Shown here piece by piece: positions 50,282 through 59,660 of a stretch of 64,000 bases of DNA. The DNA is from Fibrobacter sp. UBA7003 (GTDB lineage Bacteria > Fibrobacterota > Fibrobacteria > Fibrobacterales > Fibrobacteraceae), in NCBI GenBank assembly GCA_002449765.1, contig DJXN01000008.1, forward strand, positions 67,626 through 131,625, given 5' to 3'. Numbering within the stretch: the stretch's first letter is position 1; each line of letters begins with the position of its first letter. A program made the translations under genes and the position numbers. The notes beneath the pieces are model-generated. The model was given only the letters and a program-made list of their open reading frames with translations, was not told where the DNA came from and did no database searches.

Positions 50282-51124
50282 ATGCGGTTCGTTGCATGCA
50301 TCGTTCTTGCCGTAGCGGTTATCGCGCTCGCCTTCAACCTGGCGAAGCCGCTCCCGAACGCGCATTTCGATGAATCCTTCTTGCCGAAGGCTTCGTACGT
50401 GAAGTATGTCGCCGCTGGGAATGACGCCTCCGTCGCGGGGCTCCTCTGGATCAAGGGGCTTACGGACCTGGGCGAGAGCTTCCTTTCGGGCAAGGAGTAC
50501 AACCACCTGAGCCATGTGGCGAACCTCTGCACCGAACTCGACAGCCTCTTCTACACGCCGTATTACTTTGTCGGTAGCATCACTCCGATCGATACGCAGG
50601 ACACCACGGACTTTATCGTGATGCGCCGTGCAATCAAGAACTTTCCGGAACAGTGGCGCCTTGCGGTCGGGTTCTCGCTTCGCCTCTCGAAGGGGCCCTT
50701 CCCTAACCCGCGTGCCGCGGCCGACGTGATGCGCCCTTACTTCGACAGTCCCGATACGACGATTCCCCAGCATATCCGCCTCATGTACCGCACGTTCGAA
50801 CTCGATGCGGAACAGACGGAGACCGCGCTCGAAATGATCCTGAACGACGTGATGCAGCCCCGCTTCAAGAAGTTCCGCGAAAGCTTCTACAACAAGACTT
50901 TCCGTGTGCTGGGATACCGTGGCGTCGGCTCGAAGACTGGGGCAGATTCCACCAAGTACAACGACGTGAAGAATACTATCGATGCGTTTGCCGATGGAAA
51001 GTTGCCTCCGCCGTATGCGTTCCACCACCTGCTTTCGCTGAAGAAGGTGGAAGAACCGAAGGAAGCCCCGGCGGATTCCGTGATAGCCCAGCCGGATTCG
51101 GCGGCGGCTCCCGTAGCGAATTAA
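50282..51124 (+). CDS. Membrane-anchored protein of unknown function
   Basis: A 280-residue protein with an N-terminal hydrophobic segment (about residues 3-20, ACIVLAVAVIALAF) that is an anchor or uncleaved signal, then a mostly helical domain with TPR-like features (GLTDLGESFLSGKEYNHLSHVANL) and a Pro/Ala/Ser-rich tail. No catalytic motif is visible. It begins nine bases after pyrF and probably ends that operon; a strong terminator follows. Confidence 0.7.
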   Translation: MRFVACIVLAVAVIALAFNLAKPLPNAHFDESFLPKASYVKYVAAGNDASVAGLLWIKGLTDLGESFLSGKEYNHLSHVANLCTELDSLFYTPYYFVGSITPIDTQDTTDFIVMRRAIKNFPEQWRLAVGFSLRLSKGPFPNPRAAADVMRPYFDSPDTTIPQHIRLMYRTFELDAEQTETALEMILNDVMQPRFKKFRESFYNKTFRVLGYRGVGSKTGADSTKYNDVKNTIDAFADGKLPPPYAFHHLLSLKKVEEPKEAPADSVIAQPDSAAAPVAN

Positions 51125-51139
51125 AAAATGTGGAAATGA

Positions 51140-51168
51140 AAAATGCGTCGGCTTAACCGGCGCATTTT
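51140..51168. terminator. Bidirectional intrinsic terminator
   Basis: AAAATGCG (51140-51147) pairs with CGCATTTT (51161-51168); inside, CGG and CCG pair around a CTTAA loop with one T-G wobble. A and T runs lie at both ends. It sits in the 65-base gap between convergent genes. Confidence 0.88.
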
Positions 51169-51189
51169 GCCTTGAAAAGAAAAAGAGGT

Positions 51190-51960
51190 CTATTCCCCGC
51201 AGCGCTTTGCGTTGTTCGGGAGGCCCATCAGTTCGAACGCGTTCTTGCAGCGGAGCTTGAGGTCCTCGGCTTCCTTTGCCGGAGTGCTCTTGAGCTGCGA
51301 ACGGTGGTAGAGGATAGTCGCGGTCATGTAAGGGATGTTGCCGCGGATGGACTTCTTCTCGGCTTCCCTGTAGAGCGAATCCGCGGTTCCCTTGCCCGAA
51401 AGGTCTGCCATGCGCGCCGCGGTCCAGGCGTAGAATCCGCCCTTCTTGTCGGAACGCTTCCCGACCATCTTGAGCGATTCGTCTGCGTCTTCGCTCCTGC
51501 GTTCTGCTGCCTGCGCGATGGCGCATTCGGAGTAGAACGCCGCCTGCAGCGGGTCGTCCACCTTCTTTAACGAGTTGGGGTCTGCGGACCTGCAGAGTCC
51601 GAGGGCTTCGTCGAACTTGCCCTGCGCATTTGCGAGTGCCGCTTTCCCTTGGAGGAACAGGATTTTCGAGGTCTTGTCGAGAACTTCCTCGCGCACCTGG
51701 GCGAGCAGCGAATCGGCAAACGCGAAGTCGAGGCTCATGGTGCGGATTTGTGCCATGGCCATCAGCACGCGGGCTTCGGCCCGGAGGTCCGATTCCTTGC
51801 GGCTGGCGAGCAATGCGCGTTCGAGCTGGCCGTAGCTCTTGGCTATCTTGCCTGCATCGAGGGAACGCTGCGCGCGGGACGAGAGAATGCCCGATTCCGA
51901 TGCGCTTGCAAGCGTTGCGAGCGAAAGTAGCGCTGCGATGCCGAACTTGCGAATTACCAT
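51190..51960 (-). CDS. Exported TPR-like protein
   Basis: A 256-residue protein with signal peptide (cleaved near ASA, about residue 20) and a helical repeat domain: pairs such as SYGQLERALLASRKESDLRAEARVL, DFAFADSLLAQVREEV and ALANAQGKFDEALGLC are TPR-like. The start overlaps the end of the MCE gene by seven bases, so both are made from one mRNA. It may be a periplasmic partner of the MCE protein in lipid transport; this is inference from coupling. Confidence 0.75.
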   Translation of the reverse strand: MVIRKFGIAALLSLATLASASESGILSSRAQRSLDAGKIAKSYGQLERALLASRKESDLRAEARVLMAMAQIRTMSLDFAFADSLLAQVREEVLDKTSKILFLQGKAALANAQGKFDEALGLCRSADPNSLKKVDDPLQAAFYSECAIAQAAERRSEDADESLKMVGKRSDKKGGFYAWTAARMADLSGKGTADSLYREAEKKSIRGNIPYMTATILYHRSQLKSTPAKEAEDLKLRCKNAFELMGLPNNAKRCGE

Positions 51961-52961
51961 AGCGTCTCCACCATGAACGGTACGGAATCCTTGCTAGGCA
52001 TGTTCCTGCGGATAATCCACATGTTCGAAATGCCGGTCATGAGGTCGTCGGCGTTCTGCAAGGTCTGTTCGGTCGATTCCATGAAATCCGAAAGCCCGGT
52101 GGTCACCTGGCCCACTTCCTTAAGCAGGCCGTCCACCTTGCCCATCGTGTTGTCGATGTTGCCCATCAGGCCGTCGACGTTGCCCATGAGCTGGTCGACC
52201 TTGCCGGGCAGGGGCTTGAGTTCGTTCATCATTCCGGATACGTCGTCCGTAATCCCGTCGACCTTGTGCAAGAGTCCGGGGATGTCGCTGTGCAGCGTGT
52301 CGAGCAGGCTGGAAGTCTTGAAGAGGGCTGACTTTCCGGCAAGCGTAATGTCGTTGAGGCGGTGCAACTGCATGTTCAGGTTGTCGTAGAGGGTGCGCGA
52401 ACCGAAGAGTGCGCCGACGGTCGTTCCCGTGTCCATTGCCATGGCGACAAGCGTGTCCGCCGCATCGATAAGCTCGTTGACGCGACCCAGGAGTTCGTTC
52501 GTGGTTTCGAGTACGGTCTCGATATCCTGAGCCTTGCCCGGGGTGATGTAGTCGCCGTCGTCGAGAATTCGGCCCCTGCCCTTCTTGACGTCGATGTTGA
52601 TGACGCGTGCCGAGATCAGGTTCTGGTCGCGGATGGCGTAGACCTGTGCGCTGTCGGTAATCCAGCTCTGGAACTGCTTGCGGATGACGAATTCCATATG
52701 GACGCCGTCGCCTTCGATTTCCATATCCGAAATCTGGCCGACGTCGACGCCGTTGATCTGGACGCGGGTGCCGGGTCGGAGGCCGAGCGCCTTTTCGAAA
52801 GTGCTGTGGAGGCTGTATTCTTCGACGCCGATCATGCCGCTGGCAAAGAGCTTCGTATAGAGGACAATCCCGAAAATCGTAACTGCAACGGTAAAGAACA
52901 CGCCGACCAGGAGGCCGGAGAGTTCCATCCAGTTGATTTGTTTGACGGGCTTGAATATCAT
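51954..52961 (-). CDS. MCE/MlaD-family membrane-anchored lipid-transport protein
   Basis: A 335-residue protein with one N-terminal membrane helix (about 12-34) and an MCE domain (about 45-130: LRPGTRVQINGVDVGQISDMEI, AQVYAIRDQNLISARVINI). Family knowledge: MCE proteins form hexameric rings or tubes that carry lipids between membranes with an ABC transporter. The C-terminal half has helical repeats with heptad-like LMGNVDGLMGNIDNTMGKVDGLL, typical of longer MCE tunnels. No ATPase or permease gene is in the window; they may lie elsewhere. A TATATTTC box lies six bases upstream of the ATG on the minus strand (52967-52974). Confidence 0.88.
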   Translation of the reverse strand: MIFKPVKQINWMELSGLLVGVFFTVAVTIFGIVLYTKLFASGMIGVEEYSLHSTFEKALGLRPGTRVQINGVDVGQISDMEIEGDGVHMEFVIRKQFQSWITDSAQVYAIRDQNLISARVINIDVKKGRGRILDDGDYITPGKAQDIETVLETTNELLGRVNELIDAADTLVAMAMDTGTTVGALFGSRTLYDNLNMQLHRLNDITLAGKSALFKTSSLLDTLHSDIPGLLHKVDGITDDVSGMMNELKPLPGKVDQLMGNVDGLMGNIDNTMGKVDGLLKEVGQVTTGLSDFMESTEQTLQNADDLMTGISNMWIIRRNMPSKDSVPFMVETLW

Positions 52962-53043
52962 ACTGCGAAATATATAAATATTTATTTTCAGTGTGCAAAG
53001 GCGGTTTCGTGTTTTTTATTTTGCAGGGAAAAGAGAGGTTTTT

Positions 53044-54252
53044 ATGGAATTTCTGGATTTTCTGGACGGATCGGTCACCCCTTACCATACGGTTGAGGGA
53101 ATCAGGGCGCTCTTGTCGCAATCCAAGGCTGGGGGACTGAAAGTCTGGGAACGTGGCGGTGCGCTCGTCGCTGTCCGGGAACCCCAAGAAGCCTGTGCGG
53201 ACTCGAAGTTCAGGGTTGCGCTTGCCCATACCGATTTCCCGGCGCTCAAGGTGACCCCGAACCCGGATGTGCGCTCGGCGGGTATCCAGACACTCCATCC
53301 CGAAATCTACGGGAGCCCGATTTATACGAGCTGGCTCGACCGCGATCTGGGATACGCCGGAATTCTGGCGTACGGGGTTCGCGGAAAAATCGAGACGAAG
53401 GTGTTCCGTTCAGACAAACTTGTCCGCATTCCTCAACTGGCGGTCCACCTGAACCGCGGCGTGAACCAGGACGGCCTGAAGGTAAATCCGCAGACGGACC
53501 TGAATGCGCTGTGGACAAGCCGCGAGGGAGTGAGGTTTGTGGACGCACTGAAAGGGGGACTGCCCGAAGGTGCGGAGCTGCTCGATTTCGACGTGCAGTT
53601 CTTCGATGCGCAGCCTGCACGGCTGGGCGGGCTCGATAATGAATGGATATACTCCGGCAGGCTCGACAACCTGAGTAGTTGCCATGCGGTTGCACTTGCG
53701 ATGGCGAACGCCCCCGTGCCAAGGAAGGATTATCTGGTGGCCGCGTTCTTCAACAACGAGGAGGTCGGCTCCGAGACGCGCGAAGGAGCTGGCGGGAATT
53801 TCCTCAGGAGCGTCCTGGAAGAGGTTGCGCCGGATGTCTCCTTGAATAGGGCGCTTGCGTCTAGCCTTGCCCTTTCGATCGACATGGCGCATGCCGAACA
53901 TCCGAACTTTACGCAGAAGCACGAGCAGAACCACGCCCCGATTCTAGGAGAGGGAATTGTATTGAAGACAAATTCGCAAAAACGTTATGCGAGCGATGTT
54001 TTTTCGAATGCACGGTTCAAGATGCTCTGCAAGGAGGCGAAAGTCCCGTACCAGACATTCGTGATGCGTAACGACATGCCCTGCGGCTCCACCGTCGGGC
54101 CCACCGTTTCTTCTGCGCTCGGAATCCCGACGGTCGATGTCGGGGAGCCCATGCTCAGCATGCACAGTATCCGCGAAATGACTGCGGTAAAGGATCACGA
54201 GAGCATGATTGGCCTGGTTTCTGCCTTGTATGGCTGCGAAATCTTGGCCTAG
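53044..54252 (+). CDS. M18-family aminopeptidase
   Basis: A 402-residue zinc aminopeptidase that trims N-terminal residues, with preference for acidic ones in the best-known members. The pattern PYHTVEGIRALL, ALAHTDFPALKVTPNP (zinc histidine), LDNLSSCHAVALA, FNNEEVGSETREGAGG (catalytic and zinc glutamates), SIDMAHAEHPNF and SMHSIREM (last zinc histidine) is complete. It is cytoplasmic. ATG 53044 follows GAGAGG, and an upstream in-frame extension is rejected. It is divergent from the MCE gene. Confidence 0.93.
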   Translation: MEFLDFLDGSVTPYHTVEGIRALLSQSKAGGLKVWERGGALVAVREPQEACADSKFRVALAHTDFPALKVTPNPDVRSAGIQTLHPEIYGSPIYTSWLDRDLGYAGILAYGVRGKIETKVFRSDKLVRIPQLAVHLNRGVNQDGLKVNPQTDLNALWTSREGVRFVDALKGGLPEGAELLDFDVQFFDAQPARLGGLDNEWIYSGRLDNLSSCHAVALAMANAPVPRKDYLVAAFFNNEEVGSETREGAGGNFLRSVLEEVAPDVSLNRALASSLALSIDMAHAEHPNFTQKHEQNHAPILGEGIVLKTNSQKRYASDVFSNARFKMLCKEAKVPYQTFVMRNDMPCGSTVGPTVSSALGIPTVDVGEPMLSMHSIREMTAVKDHESMIGLVSALYGCEILA

Positions 54253-54267
54253 TCTTTTTGGCTTAAT

Positions 54268-54275
54268 TATATTTG
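54268..54275 (+). promoter_or_regulatory. TATATTTG promoter box of glycan operon
   Basis: TATATTTG ends seven bases before the GTG start at 54283. TTG at 54244-54246 lies 21 bases upstream of it, longer than the usual spacing. No ribosome binding site is visible, so a leaderless mRNA with a GTG start is likely. Confidence 0.5.
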
Positions 54276-54282
54276 CAGACGC

Positions 54283-54732
54283 GTGATTGCTGATAAGATA
54301 AAATCGCTACGAGACCGGTTCCCTCGCAAGTCCTTGCTGGGACAGTTCCTCCGTTACCTGGTGACGGGAGGGCTTGCCTTTGTAGTGGATTTCGGGCTGT
54401 TCGCGCTTTGCCTTTATGTCTGCGAATGGCATTACCTGCTCGCGAACCTCGTGGGACTTGTGGCGGGGCTTGTGCTCAACTATACCATGAGCATCGTGTG
54501 GGTGTTTACCGCATGCGAGCGGACGCTCGAAAAGCAGAAGGTTGCCGAGTTTGTCCTGTTTGCCCTGGTGGGAATCGCGGGAGTCGGCATCAACCAGCTG
54601 CTCATGTACCTGATGGTCGATGGGCTTTCGCTGAACGAGATGGTGTCCAAGATGGTCGCCGCGGTTCTCGTGCTGATGTGGAATTTTGGGGCGCGAAAGC
54701 TTTTGCTTTTTAAAAAGAAGAAGGATGTGTAA
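54283..54732 (+). CDS. GtrA-family membrane protein
   Basis: A 149-residue protein with four membrane helices (about 22-44, 50-70, 85-110 and 118-138) and the family start [19 protein letters not shown] and [10 protein letters not shown] end. GtrA proteins are thought to move polyprenyl-phosphate-linked sugars across the inner membrane. The start is GTG, since no ATG fits and a TATATTTG box lies just upstream. It heads a three-gene run with an FAD oxidoreductase and a GT-C glycosyltransferase, spaced by one and three bases. Confidence 0.88.
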   Translation: MIADKIKSLRDRFPRKSLLGQFLRYLVTGGLAFVVDFGLFALCLYVCEWHYLLANLVGLVAGLVLNYTMSIVWVFTACERTLEKQKVAEFVLFALVGIAGVGINQLLMYLMVDGLSLNEMVSKMVAAVLVLMWNFGARKLLLFKKKKDV

Positions 54733-54733
54733 A

Positions 54734-56386
54734 ATGGCTCAGGAGAACGAATCGAAGAAAGTTGCTGTAATTGCGGGCGCCGGTCCTGCGGGACTTACGG
54801 CGGCACTGGAGTTGTTGCGTACCACGGACGTGAAGCCCGTGATATTTGAATCCGAGGATGTCATCGGCGGCATCTCGCGGACGGCTCGTTACAATGGCAA
54901 CCGCATGGACATCGGTGGCCACCGCTTCTTCAGCAAGAGCGATACCGTGATGGACTGGTGGCAGGGAATTCTGCCGCTGCAGGGTGTCGCCTCGAAGGAC
55001 GATATCGCCATCGGGCGCAGCGTGCCTCTGGTTGCCGGAGGCCCCGATCCCGAGAAGACGGACTACGTGATGCTCTGCCGCAGCCGCCTCAGCCGAATCC
55101 TTTTCCTCCGCAAGCTTTTCGATTATCCGGTGAGCCTGAACGGCGATACCATCCGCAACCTCGGGCTGTGGCGCATGTTCAAGATTGGCATGAGCTACAT
55201 CAAGGTGCAGCTTTTGCCCGCCCGCAAGGAGAAGAGCCTCGAAGATTTCATGATCAACCGCTTCGGCGTGGAACTCTACCGCACGTTCTTCCGCGACTAC
55301 ACCGAGAAGGTGTGGGGCGTGCCGTGCAGCAAGATCAGCCCCGACTGGGGTGGCCAGCGCATCAAGGGACTTTCCATCACGAAGACCGTGGTGCACGCCG
55401 TGAAGCAGATTTTCGCCGGCAAGAAAAAGCCGGCCGCGGGGGCCGCGAACGGAGCGGACATCCGCCAGAAGGATACCGAGACGAGCCTCATCGGGCAGTT
55501 CCTTTATCCGAAATTCGGGCCCGGCCAGCTGTGGGAAACAGTTGCCGAGAAGGTGAAGGAAGCGGGTGGCGAAATTCGCATGAACGAGAAGGTGGTGGGC
55601 GTGAACCGCACCGCCGACGGCAAGCGCGTCGAAAGCGTTGTCGTGGAAAGTATGGACGGCACGGGCGTCGTCATGCACGAAACGGTTGCCTGCGACTATT
55701 TCCTCAGCACGATGCCGGTGAAGGAACTCGTCTCCGCGATGGATAGCGAAAAGACTCCTGTGCCTGCCGATGTCAGGCGCGTCGCCGATGGCCTCGTGTA
55801 CCGCGACTTCATTACCGTGGGACTCCTGCTCGACAAGCTGCTCATCAAGAATCCGGCAAAGCCCGGCACTCCCGAAAGCAAGCTCAAGTTCGTGGCCGAC
55901 AACTGGATCTACGTGCAGGAATCCGACGTGAAGCTCGGCCGCATCCAGATCTTCAACAACTGGAGCCCCTACCTGGTGGCCGACCCCGAGAAGGTGTGGA
56001 TCGGCCTCGAATACTTCGCCACCGAGGGCGACGAGATGTGGCGCATGCCCGACAAGGACTTCATCAAGTTTGCCATCGCCGAACTCGACAAGATCGATGT
56101 CGCCCGTCCCGAAGACGTGCGCGATTCCGTGGTGTTCCACATCAAGAAGGCGTATCCCGCCTACTTCGGCACCTACGGCGAGTTCGACAAGATCCGTGAA
56201 TACGTGGACCCGATCGAGAACCTGTTCCTCATGGGCCGAAACGGCATGCACAAGTACAACAACATGGACCACAGCATGCTCAGCGCCATGGAAGTCGTGA
56301 AGTGCATCCGCGAGAACTCCGCTGACAAGACCGCGCTCTGGAACGTGAACAGCGAAGAAGAATACCACGAAGGCAAGAAGTCGTAG
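54734..56386 (+). CDS. FAD-dependent oxidoreductase, UDP-galactopyranose-mutase-like
   Basis: A 550-residue flavoprotein. The FAD motif [19 protein letters not shown] (residues about 9-27), [24 protein letters not shown], and a C-terminal [20 protein letters not shown] match the protoporphyrinogen-oxidase/UDP-galactopyranose-mutase group of sugar-operon enzymes. In such operons it may make a furanose sugar or oxidise a lipid-linked sugar. ATG 54734 is taken as start; ATG 54725 would add three residues and overlap the gtrA gene. Located between a flippase and a glycosyltransferase, it probably prepares their substrate. Confidence 0.85.
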   Translation: MAQENESKKVAVIAGAGPAGLTAALELLRTTDVKPVIFESEDVIGGISRTARYNGNRMDIGGHRFFSKSDTVMDWWQGILPLQGVASKDDIAIGRSVPLVAGGPDPEKTDYVMLCRSRLSRILFLRKLFDYPVSLNGDTIRNLGLWRMFKIGMSYIKVQLLPARKEKSLEDFMINRFGVELYRTFFRDYTEKVWGVPCSKISPDWGGQRIKGLSITKTVVHAVKQIFAGKKKPAAGAANGADIRQKDTETSLIGQFLYPKFGPGQLWETVAEKVKEAGGEIRMNEKVVGVNRTADGKRVESVVVESMDGTGVVMHETVACDYFLSTMPVKELVSAMDSEKTPVPADVRRVADGLVYRDFITVGLLLDKLLIKNPAKPGTPESKLKFVADNWIYVQESDVKLGRIQIFNNWSPYLVADPEKVWIGLEYFATEGDEMWRMPDKDFIKFAIAELDKIDVARPEDVRDSVVFHIKKAYPAYFGTYGEFDKIREYVDPIENLFLMGRNGMHKYNNMDHSMLSAMEVVKCIRENSADKTALWNVNSEEEYHEGKKS

Positions 56387-56389
56387 ACC

Positions 56390-58144
56390 ATGAAACGCGT
56401 CGTAGCTTTTTTCAAGCTCCCTGAACTCTATTGCGCCCTGCTGCTCGTGGCCTGTGTCGTCACGGGCGTTGCCATGCGCGTCTCCATTGACAATGTCGTG
56501 TTGACCAGGGACGGCGATCCCGAAAAGGTGAGCTTCCCGGTTGCGCAAAAGATGGCGGACGGCGAACTGTTCCAGGTGGAACTGGATATCCACAATCCCT
56601 TTAACGCCTCATACGACCTGCGCGTCGTTCCGGATGACTGCGCAGAAAGCATTGTCGTGAACGGGGAAGAAGTTGACGTGTCGGGCTTCCACGACCGTTG
56701 CAATTTCTCGAAAGGCTTCCTCCTGAAGGATAGCGTGCTTGCACCCCACAGGGTCGGGGACAAGGCGCACTTTGCGTTCAGCCTGAAGAACAACGGGGGC
56801 GATGCGGGCCTGAACCTGTTTGTCTACCAAAGTTCGGCGGCTGCCACCGCTTCGAATGTGGGGGCGGTCCTGTTCTTTGCGGTCCTGTGCCTCCTAATAG
56901 GGCGTAGGCTTGGACTCCGCGGAGGGCTTCTCTTTGTTTTCTTCCTTGGCGTGGCTATCAGGACGGTTTTCTTTGCGAATGTTCCCTACACGACTTATTC
57001 GAACGATGTCGACGGCCATGTCGCTTACGTGCAGTACGTTCTCGAAAAGCATGCCGTTCCGGGAGTCGATGACTGCTGGACCTGCTACCATCCGCCTGTT
57101 TATTATGTGTCGTCGGTGCCCTCGTTCGTGTTTGGCAACGGGATAGGCGTGGGCGGCACTACGGGATTGCAGACGTTTAGCCTGCTGCTCTCGGTGGCGA
57201 CGCTCTTGCTTGGCTTGTTCTTCCTCAAGGGCTTCATGGGCGGTGCGGCGCTCGGGCTTTCTTCGCTCTTGTGGACTTTCTGGCCGTTGATGATTCTTGT
57301 CGCGCCCCGCATTGGCAACGACCAGATGTTCTATCTGATGCATGTCCTTTGCCTTTGGGGGGGTATCAACTATCTGAATAAGGGGAAAGGCAAGTACCTG
57401 ATTGTGTCCGTTGTCGCTACGGCGCTTGCGATGTGGACCAAGACGACTGCCGTGGTGACGCTCGGGACGACGTTCCTGTTTGCCGTGTGCGGCTATGTCC
57501 ACAATTTCCGCCGGCTTACCGCGTCCAGGTCCGAGTGGGTGGCCTGGGGAATGTTTGTCGCCCTGATTGCCGGAATCCTCCTGCAGAAGTTGCTGGGCGA
57601 TGCCGACCTGGTGGGCAATTCGAGCGGCCTGAACGGGCGGTTGAAGGTTGGCAACGAGGCGTTCAACTACATTTTCTTTGACCTGAAGTCCTTCGTGACG
57701 CATCCTTACACGAGTGCCTGGAACGAGGAATGGGGACGCGAGTTCTTCTGGAATTATGCGTTCAAGTCGTCGATGTTCGGTGAATTCGAACTGGTGCGCA
57801 ACGAGACCGGAAGGACGCTTGCAACCCTGATGAGCGTGTCTTTCCTCGGGATGCTCGTGTATGCTGCCCGCGGATTCTGGAAGGCGAGACTTGGCGCGAT
57901 TCATTGGATTCTCCTTTTGCAGGGCGCGGCCTTCTTCGCTGCGCTCATGTTCCTGCGGATCAAGGTGCCGTATTCTTGCAGCAACGATTTCAGGTACATC
58001 GCACCGGTCATCTTGAGTTTCGTCCCGTTTGTCGGCTGGGGAGTTTCTCTAGAAGGGGCGTCGACCAAGTGGAAAGTGCTTGGTTATGCACTTGTTTCGT
58101 TGTTTGTCTTGAGCACGGCGATTTTGTATATTCTTGCCATGTAG
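56390..58144 (+). CDS. GT-C-fold (GT39/ArnT-like) membrane glycosyltransferase
   Basis: A 584-residue protein: one N-terminal helix, an exported beta-domain of about 120 residues (FQVELDIHNPFNASYDLRVVP), then about ten membrane helices. The first outer loop has NDVDGHVAYVQYVLEKHAVP and the pair CYHPPVYY; an acidic residue in that loop is the catalytic site of GT-C enzymes that use polyprenyl-phosphate sugars. With gtrA-like and FAD oxidoreductase genes it would transfer a lipid-linked sugar to an envelope glycan or protein outside the membrane. The acceptor is unknown. Confidence 0.82.
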   Translation: MKRVVAFFKLPELYCALLLVACVVTGVAMRVSIDNVVLTRDGDPEKVSFPVAQKMADGELFQVELDIHNPFNASYDLRVVPDDCAESIVVNGEEVDVSGFHDRCNFSKGFLLKDSVLAPHRVGDKAHFAFSLKNNGGDAGLNLFVYQSSAAATASNVGAVLFFAVLCLLIGRRLGLRGGLLFVFFLGVAIRTVFFANVPYTTYSNDVDGHVAYVQYVLEKHAVPGVDDCWTCYHPPVYYVSSVPSFVFGNGIGVGGTTGLQTFSLLLSVATLLLGLFFLKGFMGGAALGLSSLLWTFWPLMILVAPRIGNDQMFYLMHVLCLWGGINYLNKGKGKYLIVSVVATALAMWTKTTAVVTLGTTFLFAVCGYVHNFRRLTASRSEWVAWGMFVALIAGILLQKLLGDADLVGNSSGLNGRLKVGNEAFNYIFFDLKSFVTHPYTSAWNEEWGREFFWNYAFKSSMFGEFELVRNETGRTLATLMSVSFLGMLVYAARGFWKARLGAIHWILLLQGAAFFAALMFLRIKVPYSCSNDFRYIAPVILSFVPFVGWGVSLEGASTKWKVLGYALVSLFVLSTAILYILAM

Positions 58145-58163
58145 AGAATACGAAGGCTTGAAA

Positions 58164-58901
58164 ATGCGATTTTTTTTGATTTTAGTATGTGTGCTGTCGG
58201 TTGCCCTCTGGGCGCGGCCTATAAACGACGGCAATAAACTGTTCAAGAACGGCGACTATGCCGGTGCCTTGGAAAAGTACATGAAGGCCCGCGAGGCCGA
58301 ACCCGCGAACCCGCTATTGTTCTACAATATCGGAACGTGCCAGTACAGGCTCGGCAATTACGAAGAGGCCAAGAAGGAACTCGAGAGTGCCGTGCGCATG
58401 CCCGACAAGAAGATGGCAGCGAAGGCGGCGTACAACCTCGCGAATACGTATTTCCGCATGGGCGAGAAGGCCGCCGAGGGTAGCGAACGCATTGCCGCCT
58501 GGCGCGAATCTGTCGCCTATTTGAAGAAAGCCATCGACCTCGACAACAATTTCGAGAACGCGAAGAAGAACGTGGAAATTGTCCAGCGCAAGCTGAAGGA
58601 AGAACTCGACAAGCAGAAAGAGAACAAGGACCAGAATCAGGACCAGAACAACGACCAGAAACAGCCGCCGCTTTCCGACAAGGCGAAGGAAGTCCTGGCG
58701 CGCGCATTGCAACTTTGCAAGGACGGCAAGTACGCCGAAGCCAAGGAGATGCTCGAGAACCTGATTGCCGAGGACGAGACTGCGGGCCAGTTGAGCGGCC
58801 ACGTGCAGCGCATCGACGACGTCATCGAAATCAAGGCCGGCCGCAAGCCCAAGGCGAAGATTGACGCGAGCAACACCGACAACGACCTGGAGGTGATCTG
58901 A
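58164..58901 (+). CDS. Exported TPR protein, BatC-like
   Basis: A 245-residue protein with signal sequence (to about residue 18) and tetratricopeptide repeats: GNKLFKNGDYAGALEKYMKAREAEP, LFYNIGTCQYRLGNYEEAKKELESA, AAYNLANTYFRMG and SVAYLKKAIDLDNNFENAKKNVEIV. A Gln/Asp/Asn-rich spacer (NQDQN pieces, about 155-175) and a last TPR-like pair follow. This resembles BatC of the Bat (aerotolerance) operons, which work with VWA/MoxR proteins, though those partners are not seen here. The stop overlaps the next start by one base. Confidence 0.8.
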   Translation: MRFFLILVCVLSVALWARPINDGNKLFKNGDYAGALEKYMKAREAEPANPLLFYNIGTCQYRLGNYEEAKKELESAVRMPDKKMAAKAAYNLANTYFRMGEKAAEGSERIAAWRESVAYLKKAIDLDNNFENAKKNVEIVQRKLKEELDKQKENKDQNQDQNNDQKQPPLSDKAKEVLARALQLCKDGKYAEAKEMLENLIAEDETAGQLSGHVQRIDDVIEIKAGRKPKAKIDASNTDNDLEVI

Positions 58902-59572
58902 TGCGTTTGATTAGACCCATTGTACTTGTTTTGCTGTTGTCCGCAACGGCCTTTGCCGCCCCGAAGTCGGCGAGCGCCTACTACAGCGATGCCGCCTTCC
59001 AGTACATCGAAAACCGTTTGCCCTCTGCCGAAATCACCTGCAACGAGGGCCTGCAATACTACCCGAACGACCAGAAGCTGCAAATGCTCCTGGACCGCAT
59101 CAAGGAAGCCAAGGACGAGCAGAAGAACGAGAACAAGAAGAACGACAAGAACCAGGATAACAACCAGGACCAGAATCAGGATCAAAATAAAGATCAGAAT
59201 CAGGACCAGAATAAGGACCAGCAGAACCAGGACCAGAACGGCGATGGCAATTCCAGCGGGTCCGAGAGTTCTTCGAGCCAGGGCGATGACCAGAACCAGA
59301 ATCAGAATGGCGGCGGCCAGTCCAGCAGCAGCCAGGGCGGTGAAAGTTCCGACAGCAATGGTGGGCAACAGCCTGAACAGCAACCCGAGCAGCCGCAGGA
59401 AAATTCCAGCGACAGCCAGGGTGGCGAAGAACCCCAGGAACAGCCCGTGCAGATGGGCGAGATGAGCCCCGAAGAGGCTGCACAGCTCCTGAAGGACTTT
59501 GACGAGCAGAACGGCGAACGCAAACCCTGGAAACCCATCCGCGGGCAGGTAAGACCTGCAAAAGACTGGTAA
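58901..59572 (+). CDS. Exported low-complexity protein, Asn/Gln/Asp repeats
   Basis: A 223-residue protein with a signal peptide (to about 20), a short TPR-like part (YYSDAAFQYIENRLPSAEITCNEGLQYYPNDQKLQ), a run of NQDQ/NKDQ units over about residues 78-112, Ser/Gly/Gln-rich stretches (to about 185), and a C-terminal module with MSPEEAAQLLKDFDEQ and an Arg/Lys/Pro end. The repeats are visible in the DNA as tandem CAG/AAC/GAC codons. The last part recalls the end of BatC-type proteins, so this gene and the preceding one may be a split BatC-like pair. The repeat length could vary between strains by slippage. Confidence 0.75.
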   Translation: MRLIRPIVLVLLLSATAFAAPKSASAYYSDAAFQYIENRLPSAEITCNEGLQYYPNDQKLQMLLDRIKEAKDEQKNENKKNDKNQDNNQDQNQDQNKDQNQDQNKDQQNQDQNGDGNSSGSESSSSQGDDQNQNQNGGGQSSSSQGGESSDSNGGQQPEQQPEQPQENSSDSQGGEEPQEQPVQMGEMSPEEAAQLLKDFDEQNGERKPWKPIRGQVRPAKDW

Positions 59573-59587
59573 GCCGAGCGTTGCGAC

Positions 59588-59660
59588 GGCAAGCTTGCTT
59601 GCCGGCATGACCGAGGCGCCGTGTCTTGCGCTCAACGAGCGCAATGATTTCTTTATTTTT
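59588..59660 (+). terminator. Hairpin pair and terminator after BatC-like pair
   Basis: GGCAAGC-TT-GCTTGCC (59588-59603) is a perfect hairpin without T run. TTGCGCTC (59626-59633), AAC loop, GAGCGCAA (59637-59644) is followed by TGATTTCTTTATTTTT and looks like a true intrinsic terminator. Its tail overlaps the stop of the convergent rhuM gene. Confidence 0.75.
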
